Origin: Nonomuraea guangzhouensis
GTDB lineage: Bacteria > Actinomycetota > Actinomycetes > Streptosporangiales > Streptosporangiaceae
Assembly (NCBI RefSeq): GCF_019396345.1
Contig: NZ_JAHKRM010000024.1
Span: 1-64,000 of the forward strand
Length of the DNA stretch: 64,000 nucleotides
Direction of reading: 5' to 3'
Under the pieces are notes generated by a model that was not told the origin of the DNA, did no database searches, and saw only the letters and a list, made by a program, of their open reading frames with translations. Positions 7,875 to 15,159 of the stretch are shown here, one piece after another (the first letter of the stretch is position 1; every line of letters begins with the position of its first letter). A program made the translations under genes and the position numbers.

Positions 7875-8657
7875 ATGAGAAGCTTATGCGCGCTGTTAGG
7901 CGTCGTGGCCCTGCTGCTCACGTCACCTCTGACAGGCGCGGCACGCGCACAGACCAGCGGTTCACCAGCTCAGGCGATATCCGCGCTCAAGGGCGAGTTC
8001 GCAAAGAGGAGCAGTGTGCTGTTCTCTCGGAACACCCGCCGAGGCTCGCCCTCGGACGCCAGCCTGACGGTTGCTCATGGCAAGTACCGCTTCGCCGCAA
8101 AGACAGGTGTTTACGCCGGCGATGTCACGGAGGCTTTCACCGTGGGTGACCTGGACCCGGTGCCCTCCCGCGTGGTCAACATCGGTCGCGATAGCTACAC
8201 CCAAAGCGGCTGGGAAAGCCTGCCCAAGGGCAAGGAATGGAACCACTGGCGAGACAAGGACAGTTTTCTCTGGTCACAGAACCTGGTGGACGCTCTGAAC
8301 CCGAAGTTCCTGCAACTGATCTCCGCCGGCGCCGAGAAAGTACCCACCAAAGACCGTTACGACGGCGTCCGCACCTCCCGCTACGACGGCACGGTGGAAG
8401 TCGGTTCTATTGGTTCGCGCCAGGTCGGCATCTACTACAGCGAGCGAAAAGAATTCTGGGACGGAGGCCGCGTCAAGTGGAAACTCTGGTTGGGCCCGGA
8501 TAACCTGCCCAGGCGTTTCCAAGCCGAGATCGTGTACGAGCCCTATGGCGCGGAGCAGAGAGCTGACACCGTAAGGCTGAACGTCCTCTACAAGGGCTGG
8601 GGAACGCCTGTGCACATCACCGCCCCTCCCAAGAAGCTCGTGGTCGAAGCTGAGTAG
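7875..8657 (+). CDS. Secreted protein of unknown function
   Basis: A 260-residue exported protein. I choose ATG 7875 because it gives a clean signal peptide (MRSLCALLGVVALLLTSPLT, cleavage near ARAQT), whereas the longer frame from 7836 adds a charged stretch in front. There is no lipobox Cys. The mature part is basic, rich in Trp and Tyr, and predicted beta-rich (YRFAAKTGVY, RVNIGRDSYTQSGWE, RFQAEIVYEP). The pattern resembles the LprG/LppX-like or anti-sigma-linked exported beta proteins of actinobacteria, but no diagnostic motif allows a firm call. It stands alone between two gaps. Confidence 0.7.
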   Translation: MRSLCALLGVVALLLTSPLTGAARAQTSGSPAQAISALKGEFAKRSSVLFSRNTRRGSPSDASLTVAHGKYRFAAKTGVYAGDVTEAFTVGDLDPVPSRVVNIGRDSYTQSGWESLPKGKEWNHWRDKDSFLWSQNLVDALNPKFLQLISAGAEKVPTKDRYDGVRTSRYDGTVEVGSIGSRQVGIYYSERKEFWDGGRVKWKLWLGPDNLPRRFQAEIVYEPYGAEQRADTVRLNVLYKGWGTPVHITAPPKKLVVEAE

Positions 8658-9018
8658 CCACCGTCGAGGCGTCCCCAGCGTCGCCAACATCACCCCATGT
8701 CGCTGTGCCAGATGGCACCGTGATAGCACGAACGACCCCGCACCGAGCCGCTGCAGCCCACCCCAAACCGCGCGAGCAGGGGCCCCTGACCTCCTGAAAC
8801 GCCATGATGCCGATCAGCACAGAACCCCCACGACTTAGGTCTTCTTGTGCGCCTTGAAAAGGGCTCTGGATCGCACCCGCTGTACCAATCCTCACGCGCA
8901 CGTGCCTTGCGCTGTTTATCAGGTGATCGCTTTCCCGTCGTCGCCATCTGGACCATTATTTCGCGGTGAGTAGTCTCCAGGCTGATGTTGGTTGAGGCGG
9001 ACAGAGCGGCCGACCTTG
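8658..9018. other. 361-bp intergenic region
   Basis: It separates two convergent genes. A short minus-strand frame reads MATTGKRSPDKQRKARARED, but it has no ribosome site and continues as low-quality sequence. I see no terminator hairpin or repeat that I would defend. Confidence 0.4.
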
Positions 9019-10131
9019 TCAGTCGTGTCCGCGTTGGCCCTGTCGGGGGCCGAGAACGTCCGTCCATTCGGCGATCATTTGCTCATCGACTATGGCGTTC
9101 CTATCCGGGTCGAACTGGCTGCTGATGAATTCGTAGGTGTCCTGGCGGAATACCAGCCGATCCTCGATTTTGTGTATCGGACCCGCGGCACTGGCTCGGA
9201 CCGGCTGGCTGCGGGCGAGGACGACCACCGGATGGCCTTCCGTGTCGAACGTGCTGCTGACGATCCGTACGCCGTTGATCTGGGCCAGCATCCGATACAG
9301 GCCTGCACGCGTCTTCTGCGTGATCGGCTGAGCGAACAGGTCCGGGGCGAACCTCCACAGGAAGCTGTCCAGAGCGGATCCCTGGGGCCGGCCCACAGCT
9401 GACTTGGCGATCACGTTGCGAAGCGCGCTCGGGTCGGATGGCAGGTTCGTCAACTGATCGAACCCCATGTGATTTCCGTCCAGACCCCATTTGGTGAAGC
9501 TCTGACCGTTGTCCTCGGTGTAGCCGAGCCGCTGTGTCAACGCCGGTGCGCCGTCGGCACGCCAGTTGGATTCATCTCCAGGCGTGTCGAATGAGACCTT
9601 CGGGTCGAGGCCGATGACGGTGCGTACGAATCCGCTCCTGGAAGTCCATTGCTCCATGGTTTCGCATGCGGTGAATCGGTAGGGAAGCCCACTTGGTCGC
9701 GACGATGGCGGATTGTCCACCGAGGCCATCGGTCGCTGAACGCCGGTGCGGCACCTCCGGGTCTTCAAATGCCAGTACTTGCCGGAGACCGATTCCCGGA
9801 CAGCCGCGACGTGCTCAGCTCCAGCGAGCAGGAAAGTCCTGGCGTCGAAGGGAACGGCAGTGCCGGCGTGGTTCGGAGGGGTGAGGCGGCGCTGATCGTT
9901 CGCGCCGGCAAACAAGGGAATCATCACGGCCGCCACGACGGCGACCACGACCGAAGCAATTAGCGGAAGCGGCATCCGGAGCGCCCGGTGCCTACGGACG
10001 GCCGGAGCCGGCCGTGGAGTCGCAACGATGGCAGCGATCTTCGCGTCTGAGTCGAGCGCGGTTACTTCGTCCAGGGCAACTTCGTCCAGGGCTGAGGGCT
10101 TGAGGGCAGCCACTACGTGGTCGTTGGTCAT
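9019..10131 (-). CDS. CU044_5270-type membrane protein, partner of the ECF sigma factor
   Basis: A 370-residue single-pass membrane protein. The cytoplasmic N-terminus (residues 1-50) contains a short duplicated motif (ALDEVALDEV), then a transmembrane helix follows at about 53-73 (LPLIASVVVAVVAAVMIPLF). The rest is a large extracytoplasmic domain. This layout belongs to the CU044_5270 family, usually encoded just after an ECF sigma gene and assumed to act like an anti-sigma or sensor protein. It starts at ATG 10131, one base overlapping the sigma stop (TGATG), so co-translation with the sigma factor is likely. A zinc-binding anti-sigma motif is not visible. Confidence 0.8.
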   Translation of the reverse strand: MTNDHVVAALKPSALDEVALDEVTALDSDAKIAAIVATPRPAPAVRRHRALRMPLPLIASVVVAVVAAVMIPLFAGANDQRRLTPPNHAGTAVPFDARTFLLAGAEHVAAVRESVSGKYWHLKTRRCRTGVQRPMASVDNPPSSRPSGLPYRFTACETMEQWTSRSGFVRTVIGLDPKVSFDTPGDESNWRADGAPALTQRLGYTEDNGQSFTKWGLDGNHMGFDQLTNLPSDPSALRNVIAKSAVGRPQGSALDSFLWRFAPDLFAQPITQKTRAGLYRMLAQINGVRIVSSTFDTEGHPVVVLARSQPVRASAAGPIHKIEDRLVFRQDTYEFISSQFDPDRNAIVDEQMIAEWTDVLGPRQGQRGHD

Positions 10132-10703
10132 CAGCGATGTCCTTCCAGAACGCCCGTGGGGGATGTCGCCGAAGGCTCATCCTGCTTCAGCGCGCGTGCC
10201 AGGCGCCGGCGCGCACGGTGGATTCGCACGTAGTAGAGGGCTGTCGTGCAGCCGAGAACTGTCGCGGCTTGCGCCGGGGTGAGGCCGTACCAGGCGCTCA
10301 GGATCAGGATTTCGGCATCTTGCCCCGACAGGGAAGCGAACGCGGCCAGGACGGCTTCGCGCTCGACCACCAGGTCACCGATGTCCCAATCCGCCACGTC
10401 GCGCTCATTGGTGAGCTGCGCTATCCGCTGGGCGATCGTCTCGTGTCTGCGGCCGGCGGCAAACTGTTTGAGCCGGTGGTTCCTGGCTACTCCCAGCAGC
10501 CAGGGCAACGGATCGTCCTGCGGCACCGCGTCGAGCTTGCGCCATGCCGTCATGAATGTTTCGTTTGCGATATCTTCCGCCACGCTGCGCTGGCTGTAGG
10601 CGAGCGCGTAGCTGAACACCTTCGCGTAGTTGCTCTGATATATGAACGTGAAGCGGGCGACTTCATCGCTGTCATTCGGATCGTGGAGGCTGTCGTTCGT
10701 CAC
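10131..10703 (-). CDS. ECF RNA polymerase sigma factor
   Basis: A 190-residue ECF sigma factor. Region 2 spans about residues 20-85 (QSNYAKVFSYALAYSQRSVA, then EDIANETFMTAWRKLDAVPQ) and region 4 about 120-175 (ASLSGQDAEILILSAWYGLT, then PAQAATVLGCTTALYYVRIH). The length and the PLPWLLGVARN motif are normal for the family. It is the first gene of a two-gene operon with the membrane protein at 9019-10131. No autoregulatory promoter consensus could be identified in the 10704-10910 gap. Confidence 0.9.
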   Translation of the reverse strand: MTNDSLHDPNDSDEVARFTFIYQSNYAKVFSYALAYSQRSVAEDIANETFMTAWRKLDAVPQDDPLPWLLGVARNHRLKQFAAGRRHETIAQRIAQLTNERDVADWDIGDLVVEREAVLAAFASLSGQDAEILILSAWYGLTPAQAATVLGCTTALYYVRIHRARRRLARALKQDEPSATSPTGVLEGHR

Positions 10704-10912
10704 GCCACCACCACCTCTCGAGTGCGCTGCCAGGTCTGATACCGGGTAACCTCGCGCACACCCGCATTTCTTACACGCCGCACCAGAAATTTAGATCGAT
10801 TCACGGCTATCGGGGATCACTTGCCACTGGCCCACCAGGCGATCACCGCGGACATGTCCGCCATAAGGTGGGCTCAACACCACAGTGGACACCGGATGGG
10901 AGCACAACGGTG

Positions 10913-11269
10913 ATGAACGAAGCTGTCGCCACAGCATCCAAGCAAGTAGTGGAACGCTATTTCGACATGTGGAACACCGGCGATGTCTCCGCCGCCTCAG
11001 CCATCCTCAGCCAGGACTGGGTCGACCACGCCCACCCCGAGGTGGCCGGCCCTGCAGCGGTGGAACGCGCGATCAAGCAGATCAAAGCAGCGCAACCAGC
11101 CCTCCACTTCCACATCGAACGCATCCTTGCTGACGCTGATCGGATCGCAGCCATTGGCAGCGTTCGCCAAGGACAGGACCTCAGCACGCCAGGGACCGGC
11201 ATGATCTGGCTGGTTCGGATGGCGGATGGACAGATGGCCGAAATGTGGACATATCGCAGCACCACCTGA
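10913..11269 (+). CDS. SnoaL-like/ester-cyclase-fold protein (NTF2 fold)
   Basis: A protein of about 118 residues with the SnoaL-like pattern VVERYFDMWNTGDVSAASAI, then DWVDHAHPEVAGPAAVE, and a C-terminal strand pair ending AEMWTYRS. Known members are polyketide cyclases, isomerases or uncharacterised small-molecule-binding proteins, so the substrate is unknown. I prefer ATG 10913 (or GTG 10910), preceded by GGGAG, over the upstream GTG 10868, whose extra residues look non-coding. It has no operon partner. Confidence 0.75.
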   Translation: MNEAVATASKQVVERYFDMWNTGDVSAASAILSQDWVDHAHPEVAGPAAVERAIKQIKAAQPALHFHIERILADADRIAAIGSVRQGQDLSTPGTGMIWLVRMADGQMAEMWTYRSTT

Positions 11270-11391
11270 CGATCAACCCCGCGGGAAACTGAGAAGCGCC
11301 CGGTTGCAGAAGTAGACGGGCATGTCGGCGGCGATGGTTGCTGTAGTAGCAGATCCCGCATGGCATCGAGGAGTGCATGTAAAATGAAGGC

Positions 11392-11670
11392 ATGCCTAGG
11401 AACATGCAGATCCGCGATGTTCCCGACGACATCGCCGACGCGATCGCAACCCGAGCCCGTGCCAAGGGGCAGTCCGCGCAGGCCTACATGCTGGGTCTGC
11501 TGGCGGCGGATGCACGCCGTTCCCGCAACATCGACCTCATCGCCCAGTTCGAGGGGCGTGACGACGGTATGCACAGCGCTCCAGGGCAGATCGCCGAACT
11601 CGTTCACCTGGCACGAAACGAGCGGGAGGAGCAACTCGCTGACGACACTGGAGACTGCCCGTGCTCGTGA
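11392..11670 (+). CDS. Ribbon-helix-helix antitoxin (FitA/VapB-like)
   Basis: A 92-residue antitoxin. The N-terminal 45 residues form a ribbon-helix-helix DNA-binding domain (NMQIRDVPDDIADAIATRAR, KGQSAQAYMLGLLA); the C-terminal half is the toxin-binding tail. Family members dimerise, bind their own promoter and neutralise a PIN ribonuclease. An AT-rich -10-like element (TGTAAAAT) ends about 10 bp before the ATG, so the mRNA may have almost no leader. The gene overlaps the toxin by 10 bp, which couples their translation. Confidence 0.88.
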   Translation: MPRNMQIRDVPDDIADAIATRARAKGQSAQAYMLGLLAADARRSRNIDLIAQFEGRDDGMHSAPGQIAELVHLARNEREEQLADDTGDCPCS

Positions 11671-12056
11671 TCGACGCCTCCGTCATGATCAATGCACTTG
11701 CCGATGACGGAGAGGCCGGCCGTGCCGCACGCAAGGCCATCATGACCGATCCCGCCTGGATCGCGCCTGCCCACATGCCCAGCGAAGTCGCCCACGTCGT
11801 CACCCGCCTCGTCAGGCAAGAACTGATCACACAAGCGCGTGGATGGACCGCCTTTGAGGCGCTCTCCCGGGCCGAGATCGAGTTGGTGGACATCCGGCCT
11901 CTCCTGCCTCGCATCTGGGAACTGCGCAGCAACGTCAGGGCTTACGATGCTGCCTGCGTGGCGCTGGCCGAGGCTGAAGGTTGCACCCTGGTCACCGGTG
12001 ATGCCAGGCTCGTGAGCCTCCCCGTGGTCGTCGACTGCGATATTCGTCTGGTCTAG
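11661..12056 (+). CDS. vapC: PIN-domain ribonuclease toxin (VapC family)
   Basis: A 131-residue PIN toxin. The expected acidic residues are present: Asp5 in MLVIDASVMINAL, Glu in MPSEVAHVV, Asp in NVRAYDAACVALAE and Asp in TLVTGDARL. VapC toxins are Mg-dependent endoribonucleases that cut tRNA or rRNA; the target here is unknown. It starts at GTG 11661 inside the antitoxin gene. The module is complete, so it is probably functional. It may act in local maintenance, since the neighbouring cluster at 12.1 kb is decayed. Confidence 0.9.
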   Translation: MLVIDASVMINALADDGEAGRAARKAIMTDPAWIAPAHMPSEVAHVVTRLVRQELITQARGWTAFEALSRAEIELVDIRPLLPRIWELRSNVRAYDAACVALAEAEGCTLVTGDARLVSLPVVVDCDIRLV

Positions 12057-12095
12057 CGCCTGAAGAGACCGGGCGGAAGCAGGGGCCACGGGCGG

Positions 12096-12671
12096 TCAAC
12101 GCGATGGCAGGCGGCGCGTCATGACGCCGATGAACTGCTCGTCCCGCACGAAGCCGAACTCCCGGGAATCCCAGCTGGTGTCCGGGTTGTCGCCCAGCCG
12201 GCTGTAGAAGAACTCGCGGCGGTGGATCTGCTCGATGTCCCACTGCATGGTGGCCCGTCTCCGCGTCAGCAGCAGTTCGGCGACGAGTGCCGGGATGGCG
12301 GCCAGCAGTACCAGCAGCAGTACCAGGGCGGTCATGGCGGGGCTGAGGATCAGAAGGGAGCCCACGAAGCCGATGAGGGACAGGACTCCGTTCAGGCTTC
12401 CGCAGATTCCGCTGACGAGGTCGCCGGTGCTCCCGGCGCCCTCCTGCGCGAGGCGCAGCCGGTCGAGGAACACCGGATCCTCGAAACGCCGCAGGCCGAC
12501 CTGCCGCTCGGCCGCCGCGAACAGCCGGTCGATCGCCTCGGCTCGCGCGAGGCGTCCGGTCTGGGCGCGCAGATAGCGGCCGATCCCGGGGAGCGCGGCG
12601 GCGGACAGGGCCTCCACGGCGGCCGAGGCCAGGTCCCGGATCCCGGCCTGTCGGCTCCCCGGGTCGCTCAT
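12096..12671 (-). pseudogene. Chimeric remnant: ABC-exporter membrane domain joined to the tail of an S26 signal peptidase
   Basis: An open frame of 191 residues joins two unrelated proteins. Residues 1 to about 157 match the start of a lanthipeptide-type ABC exporter: LRLAQEGAGSTGDLVSGICG, hydrophobic helices, and TRRRATMQWDIEQIHRREFF followed by YS, where such proteins continue with the rest of the membrane domain and the ATPase. The next 34 residues instead read RLGDNPDTSWDSREFGF and FIGVMTRRLP, the conserved C-terminal box of type I signal peptidase (GDNxxxSxDSRxFG). The join is near 12200. The transporter lacks its ATPase and the peptidase lacks its catalytic Ser and Lys. ATG 12671 overlaps the upstream gene by 4 bp. 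Confidence 0.75.
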
Positions 12672-13180
12672 GCTGTCGATGCGGCGGAAAGATCCTCCAG
12701 GCGTCCGCCCGCGGCGACGACGCGGTGATCGGAGCCGAGCAGGTAGAGCGCCGGGGTCCAGGTGTTCTGGAACGCGCCTGCCACCGGGCCGTCGTAGTTC
12801 TCCACGACCACCCGGGCCACCGGCGTGAGCGCTTCGACCGCCTCCGCGTCGTCCCCGGCGACCACCGCCAGCACGTTCTCCCGTCCGAGGGTGCGGGCAT
12901 GCTCGGTGAAGCGGGGAAGCAGTTTGTGGCAGGGTTCGCAGCCGGCGGAGAAGAATCCGACCAGGCCGACGACCGTATCGTGGGACACCAACTCGCCGGC
13001 GACGGTCACGGCGGCGAACTCGCCGACGAGCGAGCCAGGCCGCAACGTGAGGGGCGGCCCGGCATGCTGGACGCCTCCTCCACCCGTCTGCCTCAGCCGG
13101 CGGATCAGGCTCAGGGTGAGCAGCAGATTCAATACGCAGAGCAGACCGATGAGCACGATGGCGGCGGTCAGGTAAGGCAT
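12668..13180 (-). CDS. Membrane-anchored thioredoxin-like protein (TlpA/MauD type)
   Basis: A 170-residue thiol-disulfide protein. A membrane anchor at residues 2-30 (MPYLTAAIVLIGLLCVLNLL) is followed by a thioredoxin-fold domain with the active-site motif GCEPCHKLLPRF. This arrangement matches MauD/TlpA proteins, which handle disulfides outside the membrane and often pair with a MauE/DoxX membrane protein. I place the start at ATG 13180 (GAGGAA upstream), not at the longer open frame to 13408, whose extra residues look non-coding. It overlaps the chimeric ABC remnant by ATGA. No MauE gene remains next to it. Confidence 0.8.
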   Translation of the reverse strand: MPYLTAAIVLIGLLCVLNLLLTLSLIRRLRQTGGGGVQHAGPPLTLRPGSLVGEFAAVTVAGELVSHDTVVGLVGFFSAGCEPCHKLLPRFTEHARTLGRENVLAVVAGDDAEAVEALTPVARVVVENYDGPVAGAFQNTWTPALYLLGSDHRVVAAGGRLEDLSAASTA

Positions 13181-13356
13181 CAGGTCGTTCCTCGCGAAGA
13201 GATCGACGATGTCGTCGAAAGAGGCGATCAGTATCGCCCCGATGAGCCCCCGCGGCACCTGTCTGAGCCGCGCCGCCAAGGGGGCGGCGGATGTACCGAC
13301 GTTCTGTCCCCGTCGGCGTGCGGGCGGGCGGCGGCCGACCGCCATCCACGGAGCGC

Positions 13357-13486
13357 CTAATACAGCCGTATCAGCACTTGCCAAAGGCAACCCTGGTCCA
13401 GGCAGCACTGACGGAGGTACCTGGTGCCACCCGAGCAGTTGTAGTAGTTGCTGCAGCCGGCCTCAACGGTCAACGAGACCGAGCAT
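13357..13486 (-). pseudogene. Cys-rich small peptide, apparently frameshifted
   Basis: A good Shine-Dalgarno (AGAGAGGAGA, 13491-13500) lies 4 bases before ATG 13486, but that frame reads MLGLVDR and stops. The frame one base further on reads VEAGCSNYYNCSGGTRYLRQ, then CCLDQGCLWQVLIRLY and stops at 13357. The Cys pattern is C-x5-C-x9-CC-x4-C. One inserted or deleted base between 13464 and 13486 would join ATG and peptide into a protein of about 42 residues. Its place directly upstream of a thioredoxin-like gene, an ABC exporter and a signal peptidase remnant fits a secreted disulfide-bonded or modified peptide. Alternative in-frame starts (TTG 13473, TTG 13560) lack proper ribosome sites. Confidence 0.5.
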
Positions 13487-13516
13487 GGTGTCTCCTCTCT
13501 GGCCCTGCGGGGCGAG

Positions 13517-13533
13517 ATCGTGATGATCACGAT
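13517..13533. promoter_or_regulatory. Inverted repeat upstream of the Cys-rich peptide
   Basis: ATCGTGAT-G-ATCACGAT is a perfect 8-1-8 inverted repeat ending 17 bp before the peptide's ribosome site. Its symmetry and position suggest a repressor-binding site for the cluster. It could also be chance, since no -35/-10 pair is obvious around it. Confidence 0.45.
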
Positions 13534-13560
13534 GATCCGGTCTTCCGAATTACGGCGCAA

Positions 13561-13976
13561 CGGTCAAGATTAATTTCCTCGACAATGATCAGAAGGTACA
13601 GGGTTTCGTAGTTTCGGGCCAGATATATCGCACCATATTTGTGACCGAAAGTCCGGCTGGACGCCTCCGACCACAGCGGCGCCCGCGTTCCGGCCGGGCG
13701 AGTGGCGGGTGATCGTCCAACCCATGTCGTACGAGGGCATCGGACCGTTCCTGCGCCGCCCCCAACCGGGGGATATTTGCCGATAAATCATGGTAATTAC
13801 TCGCATCCATCTCCCGCGAACAACTACAAGCCAGGCATATCTGAGCCGCCGGAGTTACCAATAAATCCCACCGGCCACAGTTGAACCCTTTTTCCACGAT
13901 TCTCCTCGCTTCCCTCCACCCGAATTCCGAAGATGGAGCGGAAAAGGAAATACGCCCACAAGAGGAGGCCGGGAGA
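13561..13976. other. 416-bp region between the peptide cluster and the divergent unknown gene
   Basis: This is less GC-rich than its surroundings (for example the runs near 13566-13580, 13620-13640 and 13780-13860). No ORF here has a ribosome site or family motif. It probably carries the divergent promoters of the peptide cluster (leftward) and of the gene at 13977 (rightward). Confidence 0.45.
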
Positions 13977-15035
13977 TTGACTGTCACATGGGATGTCGTC
14001 TTCGCTCAGCTCATCCGCAGAGAACGGCAGGGCTACTGGGGCAACTGGTCGCTCAACCCGGCGATCACCCCCGGCGCCGTCGGTGTCCTGGACCCGGGCA
14101 CCGGGGCGTTCACGCCGGTCGGGATGGCCATCCCCGGCCTGACCACCACATCACGGCCGATCTCACAACGGTGGTCGGTCATGTCCGAGCACGTGTCCCG
14201 CAAGGAGATCGACCTCGGCGCCGACGGAACGGTCATCGACCCCGACACGGGGACCAAGGTGAATGCGGAGATCACGGTCTCCTGGAGTCTGGAGCAGTCC
14301 GGATCGATGTTCTCGGAGTTCGCGGTGACCTCGGAGGAGTTCCTGGACCTGAGCCTGCTCAGAAGTCAGCTGGAATGGCTGGAAGCGACCGCCGAAACGC
14401 ACAACATGAGCACCGGCCACCGGATCAGTCAGGGCTTCGGCGTTGTCACGAGCGTGATCTGGGCCAAAAGCGGCCTGAACATCGCGGCGCAGTCGGAGAA
14501 CACGACGTTCTCCCTCAGCGGATCTGTCGGCGCGGTCCACGACCTGCTCGGGCAGGGAAAAGGACAGGGATCGTTCGCGACCGCCTCCGCCGACAAGAGC
14601 GTCTCTCAGCACCTCTGGCCGGAGACGCCCGAATCTCTGGCCCCATGCCCTGCACCCATCGCCTACACTTTCGCCTCGTTCGACGGCAGGACGGTGATGG
14701 AGAGGTGGACGGGCGTCCTCGGCTCCTTCGAGCTGCTGCTGAACAGCGTCCCCGGCTGCACCTATGTCGTGAATGCGAGCCTTACCTACGACACCGTGAC
14801 CAGAACCGCCCTGATTCCCGCCGGGCTCAGTGCGACCTTCGGGGCAATCCCCCTCGATGCCACCAACCTGGTTCTCGATCTCGCCTTCAAGGGCGTCTTC
14901 TCCGACGAGCACCACCGCTTCGAATGGAACACCCCGCTGGGCCAGTGGGCCGGCGGCGTACGCCAGATCGACCTCAGCGGCGTCTGGCCGGGCAGCACCT
15001 CAGCGCTCGACGTCCAGTCGGGCAACCCGCACTGA
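13977..15035 (+). CDS. Large protein of unknown family, predicted beta-rich two-domain
   Basis: About 352 residues without signal peptide or transmembrane helix. I favour TTG 13977 (LTVTWDVVFAQLIRR), because AGGAGG lies 8 bases upstream; the longer frame to 13881 has a poor start. The N-terminal part has GYWGNWSLNPAITPGAVGVL and DPDTG repeats; the middle has a Gly/Ser/Thr-rich amphipathic stretch (NTTFSLSGSVGAVHDLLGQG) followed by PIAYTFASFDGRTVMERW; the last 100 residues look like a beta-sandwich. No family is recognised. A pore-forming or lipid-binding fold is possible from the amphipathic strands, but this is inference. It is divergent from the decayed Cys-peptide cluster. Confidence 0.65.
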   Translation: MTVTWDVVFAQLIRRERQGYWGNWSLNPAITPGAVGVLDPGTGAFTPVGMAIPGLTTTSRPISQRWSVMSEHVSRKEIDLGADGTVIDPDTGTKVNAEITVSWSLEQSGSMFSEFAVTSEEFLDLSLLRSQLEWLEATAETHNMSTGHRISQGFGVVTSVIWAKSGLNIAAQSENTTFSLSGSVGAVHDLLGQGKGQGSFATASADKSVSQHLWPETPESLAPCPAPIAYTFASFDGRTVMERWTGVLGSFELLLNSVPGCTYVVNASLTYDTVTRTALIPAGLSATFGAIPLDATNLVLDLAFKGVFSDEHHRFEWNTPLGQWAGGVRQIDLSGVWPGSTSALDVQSGNPH

Positions 15036-15159
15036 ACTCCAACAGGTCGGTGAGGCAGGGCTTTCGGCCTCAACTGCCGTATCGCTACCATCGGGCACTA
15101 ATCGCCTACTTTGGCGATTTTAGGCATGAGCGCATCGACCGGTGAGGAGTGTCCGGCAC

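Noticed and set aside
13182..13408. N-terminal extension of the thioredoxin-like protein
   Set aside because: ATG 13180 has a proper ribosome site and starts directly with the membrane anchor; the upstream residues do not resemble a MauE domain.
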